64,000 nucleotides of DNA from JACCXM01 sp046328335. Its GTDB lineage: Bacteria > Chloroflexota > Chloroflexia > Thermomicrobiales > UBA6265. Below the pieces are notes generated by a model. The model was not told where the DNA came from. It was given only the letters and a program-made list of their open reading frames with translations, and searched no databases. The translations under genes were made by a program, and so were the position numbers. Position 1 is the stretch's first letter; each line of letters starts with the position of its first letter. The DNA is taken from assembly GCA_046328335.1 (NCBI GenBank), contig JAXLWU010000013.1, forward strand, positions 79,007 to 143,006, read 5' to 3'. Below are positions 24,419-33,241 of the stretch, one piece after another.

Positions 24419-25285
24419 ATGGCCAGCGTCGTTGCGCCATCGATCGCTCCCACCTCGCCGCGCAAGAAGGGGCGGACCGGGCGGGCGGTTGTCTTCATTC
24501 TGCTGGTGGCCGCCACGCTCTTTTACCTCATGCCGGTCTATGTGATGGTCATCAATGGACTGAAAGACAAGTCCTACATGACCCTCTCGGACATGTGGAA
24601 GTTCCCGCTGTATCTCAACGGCGGTGGATTTCCGAAGGCCTGGGAGACGCTCAACCCTAACCTCTGGGCCAGTCTGCGCATGGTCATCCCGGCGACGATC
24701 CTGTCGTCGTTGGTGGGGGCGGTCAACGGCTACCTGCTGTCAAAGTGGAAGTTTCGCGGCTCTGACGTCATCTTCACCTTGATCTTGTTCGGGATGTTCA
24801 TCCCGTACCAGGCGATTCTGATCCCGCTGATCCGATTTCTCGACTGGATCGGTATCTACGGAAGTTGGAAGGCACTGGTCCTCGTCCACGTTATCTACGG
24901 AATTCCGATCGCGTCATTGATCTTCCGCAATTACTTTACGAATGTCCCGACAGAACTGGTCGAGGCGGCGCGAATCGATGGCGCGGGGCTGATCCAGACC
25001 TTCTTCCAGATCATGTTGCCGCTGAGTCTGCCCGCGTTCGTGGTCGTCGGCATCTTCCAGTTCACCAACATCTGGAATGACTTCCTGTTCGGCGTAACCG
25101 TCGTCTTCAATCCGTCCGATCAGCCGGTGACCGTGGCGCTCAACAATCTCAATGGCACCAACTCCGTTGACTGGACGGTGGTCATGGCTGCCGCGGTGCT
25201 GTCCGCCTTGCCGACGGCGCTGGTCTATATCTTCCTTGGCCGCTTCTTCATCCGCGGTCTCCTCGCCGGATCGATGAAGGGGTAG
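24419..25285 (+). CDS. Sugar ABC transporter permease (MalG/UgpE type)
   Basis: A 288-residue partner permease. Six membrane spans begin at AVVFILLVAATLFYLMPVYV. The EAA loop reads TELVEAARIDGAGLIQTFFQ with IMLPLSLPA, which docks the ATPase subunit. The C-terminus ends GRFFIRGLLAGSMKG, typical for MalG homologues. The start codon is 4 nt after the previous stop, so the two permeases are co-translated. Confidence 0.94.
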   Translation: MASVVAPSIAPTSPRKKGRTGRAVVFILLVAATLFYLMPVYVMVINGLKDKSYMTLSDMWKFPLYLNGGGFPKAWETLNPNLWASLRMVIPATILSSLVGAVNGYLLSKWKFRGSDVIFTLILFGMFIPYQAILIPLIRFLDWIGIYGSWKALVLVHVIYGIPIASLIFRNYFTNVPTELVEAARIDGAGLIQTFFQIMLPLSLPAFVVVGIFQFTNIWNDFLFGVTVVFNPSDQPVTVALNNLNGTNSVDWTVVMAAAVLSALPTALVYIFLGRFFIRGLLAGSMKG

Positions 25286-25302
25286 GGCGACCGCGCAAAT
25301 TG

Positions 25303-26865
25303 ATGTCTGGTTCAGTCGAATACGACATAATCATCATCGGCACGGGAATGGGCGGCGGAACTCTGGCGTGGGCGCTCGCTGACACCGGCGCGCGCATCCT
25401 GCTGGTCGAACGGGGCGACTTCCTGCCCGACGAGCCCCAGAACTGGAGCCCGGAAGCGGTCTTCGTTCAGAACCGCTACAAGGCGCGGGAACAGTGGCGC
25501 GATGCCGAGGGGCGGTGGTTTTCGCCGGGTGTTCACTATTTCGTTGGCGGAAACACCAAACTCTTCGGGGCGGCGTTGCCGCGGCTCCGCGTCGACGATT
25601 TTGGCGAAATCCAGCATGCCGGAGGTATCTCGCCCGGCTGGCCGATCGGCTATGAGGACCTGGCGCCATATTACGATCGCGCGGAGCGGCTCTACCTCGT
25701 CCACGGCGCCGCCGGGATCGATCCGACCGATCCGCCTCGCTCCGGGCCATTCTCGTTTCCGCCGATGCCCGCCGACCCGTACATGGAAGAGTTGTCCGAC
25801 CGGCTCCGCGCGCAGGGGTTGCACCCTGCCCCGCTCCCGGTTGGCGTCGATTACCGCGCAGGGGGCCGCTGCATCCGCTGTGGCACCTGTGATGCCTTTC
25901 CCTGCCGGTTGCTGGCCAAGAGTGACGCGGAGGCCCGAGCGGTGCGCCCGGCCCTGAAGCATGCCAACGTCTCGCTCTGGACGAACACGCGGGCGACCCG
26001 GATCGTGGCCGATGCGCGCGCCGATCGGGTGACCGCGGTCGAGGTCCAGCGAGAAGGTACGATGCAGTCGGTCCAGACCCGCTTCGTCATCCTCGCGGCG
26101 GGAGCCGCCAATTCCGCCGCGCTGCTGTTGCGTTCGGCGACCGATCGCTACCCGACCGGGCTCGGCAACAGTTCGGATCAGGTCGGCCGCAACTACATGG
26201 TGCACAACAACTCGGTGCTGGTTGCGATCGACCCGCGGCGGCCAAATCCGACGGTCTTCCAGAAGACCGTGACCGTGAACGACTATTACCGGGCGAATTC
26301 GGGCGATCCGTTCCCGTTTCCGATGGGGAATCTGCAACCGGTCAACAAACTCCAGGGGGCGATGATGCGCGGCGCCGCGCCAAATGCCCCAGCGTGGTCG
26401 CTCGATCTAGCGGCGCGACATAGCGTCGATTGGTGGGTCATGAGTGAGGATCTCCCTGATCCCGCCAACCGGGTGACCCTCGATGCTGGTGGGAACATCG
26501 TCATCCATTGGCGGCCGAACAACGTCGCGGCGCACGATCAACTGATGCTGCGGGCGAAGCGGATGCTTCGTCGCGCCGGATATCCGATTCTGCTCAGCCG
26601 GACGATGGGCATCGAGACCAATTCGCATCAGTGCGGAACCCTTCGTTTCGGTGACGACCCGGCCACATCGGTGCTCGACCGATTCTGCAGGGTGCATGAT
26701 GTGGACAATCTCTACGTGGTTGACGGATCGTTCTTTCCGTCGTCAACCGCCGTCAACCCGGCGTTGACGATCGCCGCACAGGCATTGCGGGTGGCCGACC
26801 ACCTGCGAGCGCGAATGGGAGTTGCCCGGCGGCATGAACACCGCCAGGAAGTGGAGCAGCAATGA
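25303..26865 (+). CDS. GMC-family FAD-dependent oxidoreductase (choline-dehydrogenase-like)
   Basis: A 520-residue flavoprotein that oxidises an alcohol or sugar hydroxyl. FAD motif IIIIGTGMGGGTLAWALADT with the acidic residue in LLVERGD. YFVGGNTKLFGAALPRLRVD is the second FAD segment. A Cys pair in GGRCIRCGTCDAFPC is unusual and looks like a small metal or disulfide site. The C-terminal domain has ETNSHQCGTLRFGDDPATSV and VVDGSFFPSSTAVNPALTIA (catalytic His and Asn). It starts at ATG 25303, 17 nt after the permease stop (a TTG at 25300 is also in frame), and its stop overlaps the next start. Placement suggests oxidation of the imported sugar. Confidence 0.93.
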   Translation: MSGSVEYDIIIIGTGMGGGTLAWALADTGARILLVERGDFLPDEPQNWSPEAVFVQNRYKAREQWRDAEGRWFSPGVHYFVGGNTKLFGAALPRLRVDDFGEIQHAGGISPGWPIGYEDLAPYYDRAERLYLVHGAAGIDPTDPPRSGPFSFPPMPADPYMEELSDRLRAQGLHPAPLPVGVDYRAGGRCIRCGTCDAFPCRLLAKSDAEARAVRPALKHANVSLWTNTRATRIVADARADRVTAVEVQREGTMQSVQTRFVILAAGAANSAALLLRSATDRYPTGLGNSSDQVGRNYMVHNNSVLVAIDPRRPNPTVFQKTVTVNDYYRANSGDPFPFPMGNLQPVNKLQGAMMRGAAPNAPAWSLDLAARHSVDWWVMSEDLPDPANRVTLDAGGNIVIHWRPNNVAAHDQLMLRAKRMLRRAGYPILLSRTMGIETNSHQCGTLRFGDDPATSVLDRFCRVHDVDNLYVVDGSFFPSSTAVNPALTIAAQALRVADHLRARMGVARRHEHRQEVEQQ

Positions 26866-27404
26866 CTGAGCGAGGGAGCCGGCTGGAGGGCTATCGCCGG
26901 CGCCGTGACCAGTTTTTCAAGGACCATCCGCATTCACCACTGAACGAAGATCAGCGGCGCGAATTCACGGGTCTGAACTATTTTCCCGAACGCCCCGATC
27001 TCGTCCTTCGCCTGCCGCTCGATACATCCGGGGAAGGGATCGACGAGCAAGTCGCCATGGCGACGACCGATGGCAAGGTCAAACACTTCTACCGAGCTGG
27101 CCGCATCAGTTTTCCTGTCGACGGGCAGGATGTGACGCTGAGCGTGTTTCGGGATGCGCCGCACGGCGGGTTCTTCATCCCATTCCGGGATCAGTTAGCG
27201 GGTGACGAAACCTACATTCACGGGCGCTATCTCGAACCGCAGGCCTACCCGGACGGAACCATCGAGGTTGATCTCAATTACGCGTACAACCCGTTCTGCG
27301 CCTATGGCGATGGTTGGAGTTGTCCGATTCCACCGGCGGAAAACCACCTGACCGTTCCCATCCGCGCCGGCGAAGCCAAGTTTTCGCTGCCTGGACCAAA
27401 CTGA
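26862..27404 (+). CDS. DUF1684-domain protein
   Basis: A 180-residue soluble protein of the DUF1684 family. Signatures: YRRRRDQFFKDHPHSPL, FTGLNYFPERPDLVLRLPL, HGGFFIPFRDQLAGDETYIH (metal-like or charged pocket), then GRYLE, VDLNYAYNPFCAYGDGWSCP and NHLTVPIRAGEAKF. Function is not established for the family. The start codon overlaps the GMC stop (ATGA), and the tight coupling suggests a joint function with the oxidoreductase or sugar uptake. Confidence 0.92.
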   Translation: MTERGSRLEGYRRRRDQFFKDHPHSPLNEDQRREFTGLNYFPERPDLVLRLPLDTSGEGIDEQVAMATTDGKVKHFYRAGRISFPVDGQDVTLSVFRDAPHGGFFIPFRDQLAGDETYIHGRYLEPQAYPDGTIEVDLNYAYNPFCAYGDGWSCPIPPAENHLTVPIRAGEAKFSLPGPN

Positions 27405-27409
27405 TCGGG

Positions 27410-27751
27410 TTACCGGCTCCGAATCTGATTTCGGCGGGCCCAGTCCGTGAGGCCGGATGCCGCGGTCTCGGCGTGATGTTGTCCGCCTGAGAGGGCACGG
27501 CTCAGAAACGCGCCCGCGGCCTCCCGGAACCAGCGATAGGTGGCGCGGCGCACTTCGAAGTAGCGACACGATTCGGGTTCGAACCGCAATTCGGCAAGGG
27601 TCCAATCGTCCGGCCCGGAGTCGAGGATCCAGAGGCGTCGGCCGTCCTGCCAGGCAAAAGGATGAGACCACGTCGAGTTGCGCACGGCGGTCGTGCCGCC
27701 AGAAGAAGCCCCGGCGTCATCGTCTGATCTGGTGGGGCCGCCGGTTGGCAT
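27410..27751 (-). CDS. Small conserved-looking protein of unknown function
   Basis: A 113-residue protein, not recognised. The body is rich in Trp, Arg and acidic residues (WSHPFAWQDGRRLWILDSGP, DDWTLAELRFEPESCRYFEV, RRATYRWFREAAGAFLSRAL), with a Ser/Gly/Thr-rich N-terminus. Composition looks coding rather than random frame. The chosen ATG at 27751 has GGGAG 6 nt upstream; an in-frame ATG at 27802 would add 17 residues. It converges with the DUF1684 gene, 5 nt apart. Function unknown. Confidence 0.6.
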   Translation of the reverse strand: MPTGGPTRSDDDAGASSGGTTAVRNSTWSHPFAWQDGRRLWILDSGPDDWTLAELRFEPESCRYFEVRRATYRWFREAAGAFLSRALSGGQHHAETAASGLTDWARRNQIRSR

Positions 27752-27956
27752 GTCTCGCTCCCGATCCGGCAGATGGATGGCGTTCATGGCCTTCATCGCC
27801 AACGGCGCCGGCCGGCACTTCGCGGGTAGCCCGAAGAGAGCGCAGCAATGCGCCCTGCGCGACCCACCGCGCGTTCATCCTGTTCCGACCATCAGAGGGT
27901 AGCACTTGCTTTTCATGGACGGCAAATCAGAAACACAACGCGCGGACCTCGAGGTG

Positions 27957-28601
27957 TCAGTCGTTGACCTGCACCGCGGCGGAAGCCGTCGGTGTGCCGT
28001 CAATCGAAATCGCCACGGCGTAGGTCCCGCTCGGCCAGGGTACGTCCGGGTCGCGCTCGAGCCGAAAGCTGATCCACCGTTTCGGAACATCATCCTGCAG
28101 CACGATCTGCGTCGTGAACGCTTCCAGCGGTGTGTTGTTGTACGACCAAGCGGTGTCGACGATGGTGCCCGGAGGCAAATTGAGGGCGAGCGCGGAGGCG
28201 GTCAACCGCGGCGCATGCGAGGGATATTCGCTCGCAACGACCAATGGCGCATCCGATGTCGAGTCAGTTTCGGTGGACCAGAGAATGTCTCCGATTCCGG
28301 GCGTCGCGATGGCGATCGGGGTGGGTGAAGCCACGGCGATCGTTACCGCGGTGGGACTGATAGCGGCCGGCGCGATCGTGGTGGCGGTGGGGACGGGAGG
28401 CGTCTTCCTGCCGCAGCCAATGAGCATCATGACCGTGAAGGCGGCTATGACGCAGAGCACACGGAGATGCGGAGTCCCGTGACGGGTCCGAATTGTGCGA
28501 CGGCATGATCCAGTTACCAATGCCGCGAGATTCCCGCGCCACGACCACTGAAGCGGGCGAGAGAGCCGATCGCATGCGCTGTCTTCGCCCTGGTTGCCCA
28601 T
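27957..28601 (-). CDS. Putative lipoprotein with Thr/Pro/Ile-rich spacer
   Basis: Up to 214 residues. A hydrophobic segment ending in a lipobox (VIAAFTVMMLIGC, then GRKTPP) predicts a lipid-anchored exported protein. A low-complexity spacer (repeated PTAT, ISPTAV, ASPTPIAIAT) follows. The C-terminal domain resembles a small beta-sandwich (IVDTAWSYNNTPLEAF, RWISFRLERDPDVPWPSGTY, ISIDGTPTASAAVQV). The start is uncertain: ATG 28601 gives a long N-region, while in-frame TTG 28520 or GTG 28460 would shorten it. A much longer in-frame extension to 29162 lies antisense to the glycosyltransferase and is not credible. Divergent from that gene. Confidence 0.7.
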   Translation of the reverse strand: MGNQGEDSACDRLSRPLQWSWRGNLAALVTGSCRRTIRTRHGTPHLRVLCVIAAFTVMMLIGCGRKTPPVPTATTIAPAAISPTAVTIAVASPTPIAIATPGIGDILWSTETDSTSDAPLVVASEYPSHAPRLTASALALNLPPGTIVDTAWSYNNTPLEAFTTQIVLQDDVPKRWISFRLERDPDVPWPSGTYAVAISIDGTPTASAAVQVND

Positions 28602-28676
28602 GCGTATGGTCACCTGTACCGGACGATTGCATACTGTTCCTGCCGACCGTTCAACGGCCAGATGAGGATAGCGCAG

Positions 28677-29789
28677 ATGTCGCGGAGTGAGGTCAGGAGC
28701 GCACGGGCCGGGGCGGGCGAGAAACTCGCGCTCTTGCCGCGAGCAGTACCGCACCCCACCGACACCGAGGCGACGCCTCGCGCCAGCGGCGATGATCAGC
28801 CTCTGCTCAGCATCGTGATCCCGGCCTTCAACGAAGAAGGCAACATCCTCGCGCTGTATCAGGCGATCGTCGCGGTGCTTGACCCGGAAGGCATCGACTT
28901 CGAGTTGCTCTTCGTCGATGACGGCTCGACCGACGGAACCTGGCGCGCAATCAGCGACCTCGCGGCACGGGACAGCCGGGTCGGCGCGTTGCGACACCGG
29001 CGTAATTTCGGCAAGGCGCGCGGTCTGGCCACCGGCTTCGCCGCGGCGACGGGATCGCTGGTCCTGACGATGGACGCGGATCTCCAGGATGATCCGACCG
29101 AGATTCCGCGCTTTCTGGCCAAGTTGGACGAAGGGAACGATCTCGTTTCCGGCTGGAAGCAACGTCGGCAGGACCCTCTTGGCAAGACGCTGCCGAGCCG
29201 GTTTTTCAATCTCACGGTACGCCGCATTTCAGGCGTTCCGCTGCACGACTTCAATTGCGGGTTCAAGCTCTATCGCATGAGCGTGGTGCGGAACATCAGG
29301 CTCTACGGTGAACTGCACCGGTTCACGCCGGTGCTCGCCCATGCGGAGGGATTCAAGGTCGCGGAGTTGCCGGTCAAACACCATCCCCGGCGCTGGGGAT
29401 CATCCAAGTATGGCTGGTCGCGCCTGCTCAAGGGATTTCTCGACCTGCTCACGGTGACATTCCTGACCGAATACCGGCAGCGGCCCATGCACGTGCTCGG
29501 GATGCCGGGAGTCATCGCGCTTGTCAGCGGCGGGTTGATGGGTCTCTGGCTCACTGCCGAGAAGTTCATCACCGGGGCCTCCATTGGGAATCGCCCATTG
29601 CTGCTCCTGTCCGTGCTGCTGGTGGTTGTCGGTGTGCAGTTTTTTGGCCTTGGCCTGCTCGGTGAACTCCTGGTGCATGGCAATCAGACGGCTGATGCTT
29701 CGGCGCGGATGGCGCCGGTGCGGGAAACAGTCGGACTTTCCGCGGCACGGCTGGTCGCGGCTGGCATGCCGCCACCATCACGGCAATGA
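28677..29789 (+). CDS. GT2-family glycosyltransferase (polyprenyl-phosphate sugar transferase type)
   Basis: A 370-residue membrane glycosyltransferase of the DPM1/GtrB type, which usually moves a sugar from a nucleotide donor to polyprenyl phosphate. The GT-A core has LSIVIPAFNEEGNILALYQA, ELLFVDDGSTDGTWRAI, HRRNFGKARGLATGFAAATG, LTMDADLQDDPTEIPRFL and HDFNCGFKLYRMSVV. Two C-terminal membrane helices follow (GVIALVSGGLMGLWLTAEKF and LLLLSVLLVVVGVQFFGLGL). ATG 28677 has GAGG upstream; ATG 28662 is an alternative. The stop overlaps the flippase-like gene (ATGA). Likely involved in glycolipid or envelope glycan synthesis. Confidence 0.93.
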   Translation: MSRSEVRSARAGAGEKLALLPRAVPHPTDTEATPRASGDDQPLLSIVIPAFNEEGNILALYQAIVAVLDPEGIDFELLFVDDGSTDGTWRAISDLAARDSRVGALRHRRNFGKARGLATGFAAATGSLVLTMDADLQDDPTEIPRFLAKLDEGNDLVSGWKQRRQDPLGKTLPSRFFNLTVRRISGVPLHDFNCGFKLYRMSVVRNIRLYGELHRFTPVLAHAEGFKVAELPVKHHPRRWGSSKYGWSRLLKGFLDLLTVTFLTEYRQRPMHVLGMPGVIALVSGGLMGLWLTAEKFITGASIGNRPLLLLSVLLVVVGVQFFGLGLLGELLVHGNQTADASARMAPVRETVGLSAARLVAAGMPPPSRQ

Positions 29790-30793
29790 GGGATGCCGTT
29801 CCGGCGACGGCAGCGGAGCCGGCGACGTCGACCCGCGCGGTCGGCGAATCCAAATGGCGCCGGTTGGTGCGTCCCCTGCTGCGCATCCCGACGCCGGTTC
29901 TCTTTGTCGTCACGGCGTTGATCGCGGGCGTCGTTCTCTGGCGGCAGGGATCACTCGGTCAGATGGCGCACTCGCTGAAAGCGATGAGCCCTCGCGAAAT
30001 CGCCATTTTGCTGGGTCTCTATGCCATTGGCATCGTTGGCCTCGGCGTGCGCTGGCAGGCCCTCGTCAAGATGGCGGGTGGCAACCCCCCGCTGGCCATT
30101 TCGATCGAGGCGTTTCTGACATCGGTCATGGTCAACTATGCGGCGCCGATAGGACTCGCAGTTCCGACACGAGCGGCCCTGGCGATGCGGGACCTGAAAC
30201 TGACCCCGACGCAGAGTGGCGCGGTGGTGGCATGGGAAGGCTCACTGGATCTGCTGGCGCTGGTGCTGATTTCGCTGGCATGGCTCGTGACCGGCGGCGC
30301 GAGCTCCCTGCCAATACCCCGAATTGGTGCTTTCTTGTTGATTGGGATCATCGTGGCGGTAATTGGCGTTGTGGCTGCCGGCATCACGCTGACGAAGACG
30401 GCGATCGGCCAACGCGTGCTGTCCTTCGTGCGCCGTAGTCTGGCGATGGCCGGCGAGCGACCTGCTCCGGCGCTGGTCGCCACGGCAATCACCGCGGGCT
30501 ACTGGGCGATCCAGTTGGTGGTCATGGGTATCCTGTTGCGCGTCTTCTCACTCGATCCCCCATTGACGCTCCTGCTCGGGCTGATGGGGCTGCCGATCCT
30601 GATTGGGATGGTCAGCCCGGTCCCGGGCGGCGCGGGCATCCGTGAAGCGCTGATGACCGCCGCCGCTCGGCTCGCTGGATATCCGGTCGCACCGGTTCTG
30701 CTCGCCGCCATCGCGTATCGTTTGGCCCTGTTTGCCGTGACCCCGCTGGTCTGGGCGGTTCTCCGGCTCACCAGTCTCGCGCGCTCGCGATGA
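29786..30793 (+). CDS. LPG-synthase/flippase-like integral membrane protein (UPF0104)
   Basis: A 335-residue polytopic protein of the lysylphosphatidylglycerol-synthase transmembrane family. Landmarks: LLGLYAIGIVGLGVRWQALV, SIEAFLTSVMVNYAAPI (family LGR/N-pocket region), WEGSLDLLALVLISLAWLV and IGMVSPVPGGAGIREALMTA, the most conserved segment. It has about eight hydrophobic spans. In other bacteria such genes sit beside GT2 enzymes and are thought to move lipid-linked substrates. The start overlaps the glycosyltransferase stop. Confidence 0.92.
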   Translation: MRDAVPATAAEPATSTRAVGESKWRRLVRPLLRIPTPVLFVVTALIAGVVLWRQGSLGQMAHSLKAMSPREIAILLGLYAIGIVGLGVRWQALVKMAGGNPPLAISIEAFLTSVMVNYAAPIGLAVPTRAALAMRDLKLTPTQSGAVVAWEGSLDLLALVLISLAWLVTGGASSLPIPRIGAFLLIGIIVAVIGVVAAGITLTKTAIGQRVLSFVRRSLAMAGERPAPALVATAITAGYWAIQLVVMGILLRVFSLDPPLTLLLGLMGLPILIGMVSPVPGGAGIREALMTAAARLAGYPVAPVLLAAIAYRLALFAVTPLVWAVLRLTSLARSR

Positions 30794-30824
30794 CGTGGGC
30801 GCGAGCGTCAGGAGATTGAACAGC

Positions 30825-31451
30825 GTGACGGCTCAAATGGAGCAAGCGTCGAGCAATTACCGCAAGCACACCGCGGTCAACCCGTTGCAGCGCGCGCTCA
30901 TCGATCGCTTTCACCGCAGGATCGTCGGCGAGATTACGGCCCTCGCACCGGAAGCGGTCCTGGACGCTGGATGCGGGGAGGGGTTTGTTGCACGATTGGT
31001 CCTCGATGCGATGCCCGGCGCTGACCTGACCGGTTGCGATGTGTCGGAAGCGGCGCTGGCGGTGGCCCGCGAGTCCTGCCCGGAAGCGCATTTCGTCATT
31101 GGCAGCGTCGGGCAGTTGCCATTCCCTGACGCGTCGTTCGATATCGCCTGTTGTTTCGAGGTGATGGAGCATCTTCCCGGCGATTTGCCGCGGCGCGCGC
31201 TATCGGAACTGGCCCGGGTGGCGCGACGGGCGGTGGTACTGAGCGTGCCGCATGAACCATTCTTCTCGCTCGCCAACGCGGCGCGTGGCAAGAATCTCGA
31301 TATCCGCCCGCGGGGGAGCGATCCCGATCACCGGCAATTCTGGTCACGTCAGGCGTTTGGCGCACTGGTGGGCGAGCAGTTCCGCGTGCGTGCCCTGTAC
31401 GGCTCGTTTCCCTGGACGATCTGTGTTGCCGAGGTGCCCGAGCGGCGATAA
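30825..31451 (+). CDS. Class I SAM-dependent methyltransferase
   Basis: A 208-residue methyltransferase of the Methyltransf_11/25 type. SAM motif I is AVLDAGCGEGFVARLVLDAM. The acidic residue ending strand 2 is in LTGCDVSEAALAVAR. The post-I and IV segments are FVIGSVGQLPFPDASFDIAC and CFEVMEHLPGDLPRRALSEL. It starts at GTG 30825 with AGGAG 10 nt upstream; in-frame GTG 30795 overlaps little and has no ribosome site. Substrate is probably the polyprenyl or glycolipid product of the upstream genes, but this is inference from position only. Confidence 0.9.
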   Translation: MTAQMEQASSNYRKHTAVNPLQRALIDRFHRRIVGEITALAPEAVLDAGCGEGFVARLVLDAMPGADLTGCDVSEAALAVARESCPEAHFVIGSVGQLPFPDASFDIACCFEVMEHLPGDLPRRALSELARVARRAVVLSVPHEPFFSLANAARGKNLDIRPRGSDPDHRQFWSRQAFGALVGEQFRVRALYGSFPWTICVAEVPERR

Positions 31452-31514
31452 TGGCACGTACACCGGCGCTGCCCAGGATGGTTCGATTGCACGCCGCCGG
31501 CCCAGGTACGTGAC

Positions 31515-33140
31515 ATGGACATTCGCGAACGGCGTTGTGGACTCTGCGGGCACGTCAATCCACCGGGCGCGGAGTTCTGTGCAGAGTGTGGGGTCCTCCT
31601 TTCCAGCGTTGCCGCGAGCGGTCTGGCACGCGCCAAGCAGACCCAGTTCACGCTTCCCGATTACCTCCTTGCCGCCCGCGAGCGCGAGCGGGAAGAGCGA
31701 CGTCGCCGGCTCGCCGAGACCGGCGAAGGCGTGGGGTTGCTCTGGACGGGCGCGGCCGCGGCCGTCCTGGCGCTCTGGTTCGGCGGCGGGATGGGAATTG
31801 CCGCGCCGGTGTTTACGCTGGGCATCCTGGCGATTCTCTGGGGACTCTGGCGGCTCAGGCATGACACCCGCAATCTAGCGCGCGCCGGGACGGCGACGGT
31901 TGTCGTCGCGTCGGTGATGCTTGGCGCGGCGCTGGCGCAAACCCTCGGTTACAACGATTCCGGCGTAGCCTCGGAGCGCCCGGCCGTGGCCGCACCGACC
32001 CCGACGCCTGATCCCACCGAGACAGCGCCAGTCGATACCGATGGCGACGCCATCGTACCGGTGTTTCGCGGCGACGCGGCGCGTACCGGTGAGCAACCGG
32101 GCCCAGCGCCCCTCTCGCGACCGGTCGTGCGGTGGAAGAGTTTCGTCGGCGGTGAAACCTACGCGTCTCCACTTATCGCCGGCCGGATGGTGTACATCGC
32201 GACCAAGGCAGGTAGTCTGGTGGCGCTTTCACTGGGTGACGGGAGGGAAATCTGGCGGACAGACGTCGGGGACTACGTGGCGCGGAGTACGCCGGCCCTG
32301 AGCGACGGCACCCTCTTTGTTTCCGCTGGTTACGGCCTGAAAGCGATCGACGCCGCCACTGGCGACGTGCGCTGGACGGTGCCGCTCCGGTTCGCTGGGT
32401 CCTGTTCGCCGGTGGTCAGCGAGGGGTTGGTGATCGTCGCCACCCAGGAAGGGCACATCTCGGCCTTTGCGCCCGACACGGGCGAAGAGGTCTGGCACTA
32501 TCGAAACGACCAACTCCTCTTCGCATCGCCGGCCATCGGGAATGGAATCGTCGTCATTGGCGACGAGACCGGCGCCGTCACTGGCCTCGACGCCAGCAAT
32601 GGCCGTGAACTGTGGCAGGTCAACGTGGGCGGTGAGGTGTACGCTACACCCGCAATCGAGAACGGACTCGTGTTGATCGCCACCGCCAAGCCATCGTTGC
32701 TTGCGCTCGATCTCCGGACCGGGAACAAGGTCTGGAGTGCCGATTCGGGAGGGAGTTCATCGCCGGCAATCGAGGGCGGACGCGTCTTTCTCGGTGGCGA
32801 CGATCAGTCCGTACGAGCGTTCGATCTGAAGAGTGGACAACTGTCCTGGAGCAGCCCCCTTGGCTACCCGATCCGCGCCTCGGCCACGCTGGCGGATGGA
32901 GCGCTGTTTGTCGGCAGCGGACCGACGCTGACCGCCCTCGATCAGAAAGACGGCAAGACCCTGTGGACGTTTGTCACCGGTGGAGACGTGACATCAGACG
33001 TGGCAATCGCGGATACTATGGCCATTGCCGCGAGTCATGACGGTTACGTTTATGCACTCGGCCCACCTCGCAGCGTCGATCATCCTCAACAGGACTTGTC
33101 GGTGCGAAAAGAGGGGGTTTCACTTGGAGCGAGCAGGTAG
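31515..33140 (+). CDS. Zinc-ribbon, membrane-anchored PQQ-type beta-propeller protein
   Basis: A 541-residue protein with an unusual order of parts. A zinc ribbon at the N-terminus uses Cys8, Cys11, Cys22 and Cys25 (RRCGLCGHVNPPGAEFCAEC). A charged stretch (AAREREREERRRRLAETGEG) and two or three membrane helices follow (about residues 75-145). A Pro/Thr linker leads to an outer beta-propeller of PQQ-like blades (TYASPLIAGRMVYIATKAGS, TPALSDGTLFVSAGYGLKAI, SPVVSEGLVIVATQEGHISA, ASPAIGNGIVVIGDETGAV). Blades end in GEEVWHY, GRELWQV, GNKVWSA and GKTLWTF. No PQQ-dependent catalytic residues are obvious, so it may be a scaffold like BamB. Follows the methyltransferase on the same strand. Confidence 0.9.
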   Translation: MDIRERRCGLCGHVNPPGAEFCAECGVLLSSVAASGLARAKQTQFTLPDYLLAAREREREERRRRLAETGEGVGLLWTGAAAAVLALWFGGGMGIAAPVFTLGILAILWGLWRLRHDTRNLARAGTATVVVASVMLGAALAQTLGYNDSGVASERPAVAAPTPTPDPTETAPVDTDGDAIVPVFRGDAARTGEQPGPAPLSRPVVRWKSFVGGETYASPLIAGRMVYIATKAGSLVALSLGDGREIWRTDVGDYVARSTPALSDGTLFVSAGYGLKAIDAATGDVRWTVPLRFAGSCSPVVSEGLVIVATQEGHISAFAPDTGEEVWHYRNDQLLFASPAIGNGIVVIGDETGAVTGLDASNGRELWQVNVGGEVYATPAIENGLVLIATAKPSLLALDLRTGNKVWSADSGGSSSPAIEGGRVFLGGDDQSVRAFDLKSGQLSWSSPLGYPIRASATLADGALFVGSGPTLTALDQKDGKTLWTFVTGGDVTSDVAIADTMAIAASHDGYVYALGPPRSVDHPQQDLSVRKEGVSLGASR

Positions 33141-33241
33141 TACAATGCGGAGGGCGTACTGAACGCCCGGCATGCAGCGGTCGGGGGGCTGCCTGCATCG
33201 CTGACACGGGCTCGGGGTGAGAGTCGCGGAGGGAAAGGTCA
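33141..33241 (+). promoter_or_regulatory. -10-like box and structured leader of a small secreted protein gene
   Basis: TACAAT (33141-33146) is a good -10 but has no clear -35. The leader holds two possible hairpins: GGGCGT/ACGCCC (33152-33168) and ATGCAG/CTGCAT (33172-33198). A GGAGGG ribosome site precedes the ATG at 33242. I do not recognise a known riboswitch. Confidence 0.4.

Noticed and set aside
24865..25080. Small frame inside the second permease gene
   Set aside because: Shadow of the EAA-loop coding region.
27565..27580. GGTTCGAACC, like a tRNA T-loop
   Set aside because: No acceptor, D or anticodon stems around it, and it lies inside the 113-residue protein gene.
27957..29162. Long frame extending the lipoprotein to 401 residues
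   Set aside because: The added part lies antisense to the glycosyltransferase and has no protein-like features; the signal and lipobox are near 28460.
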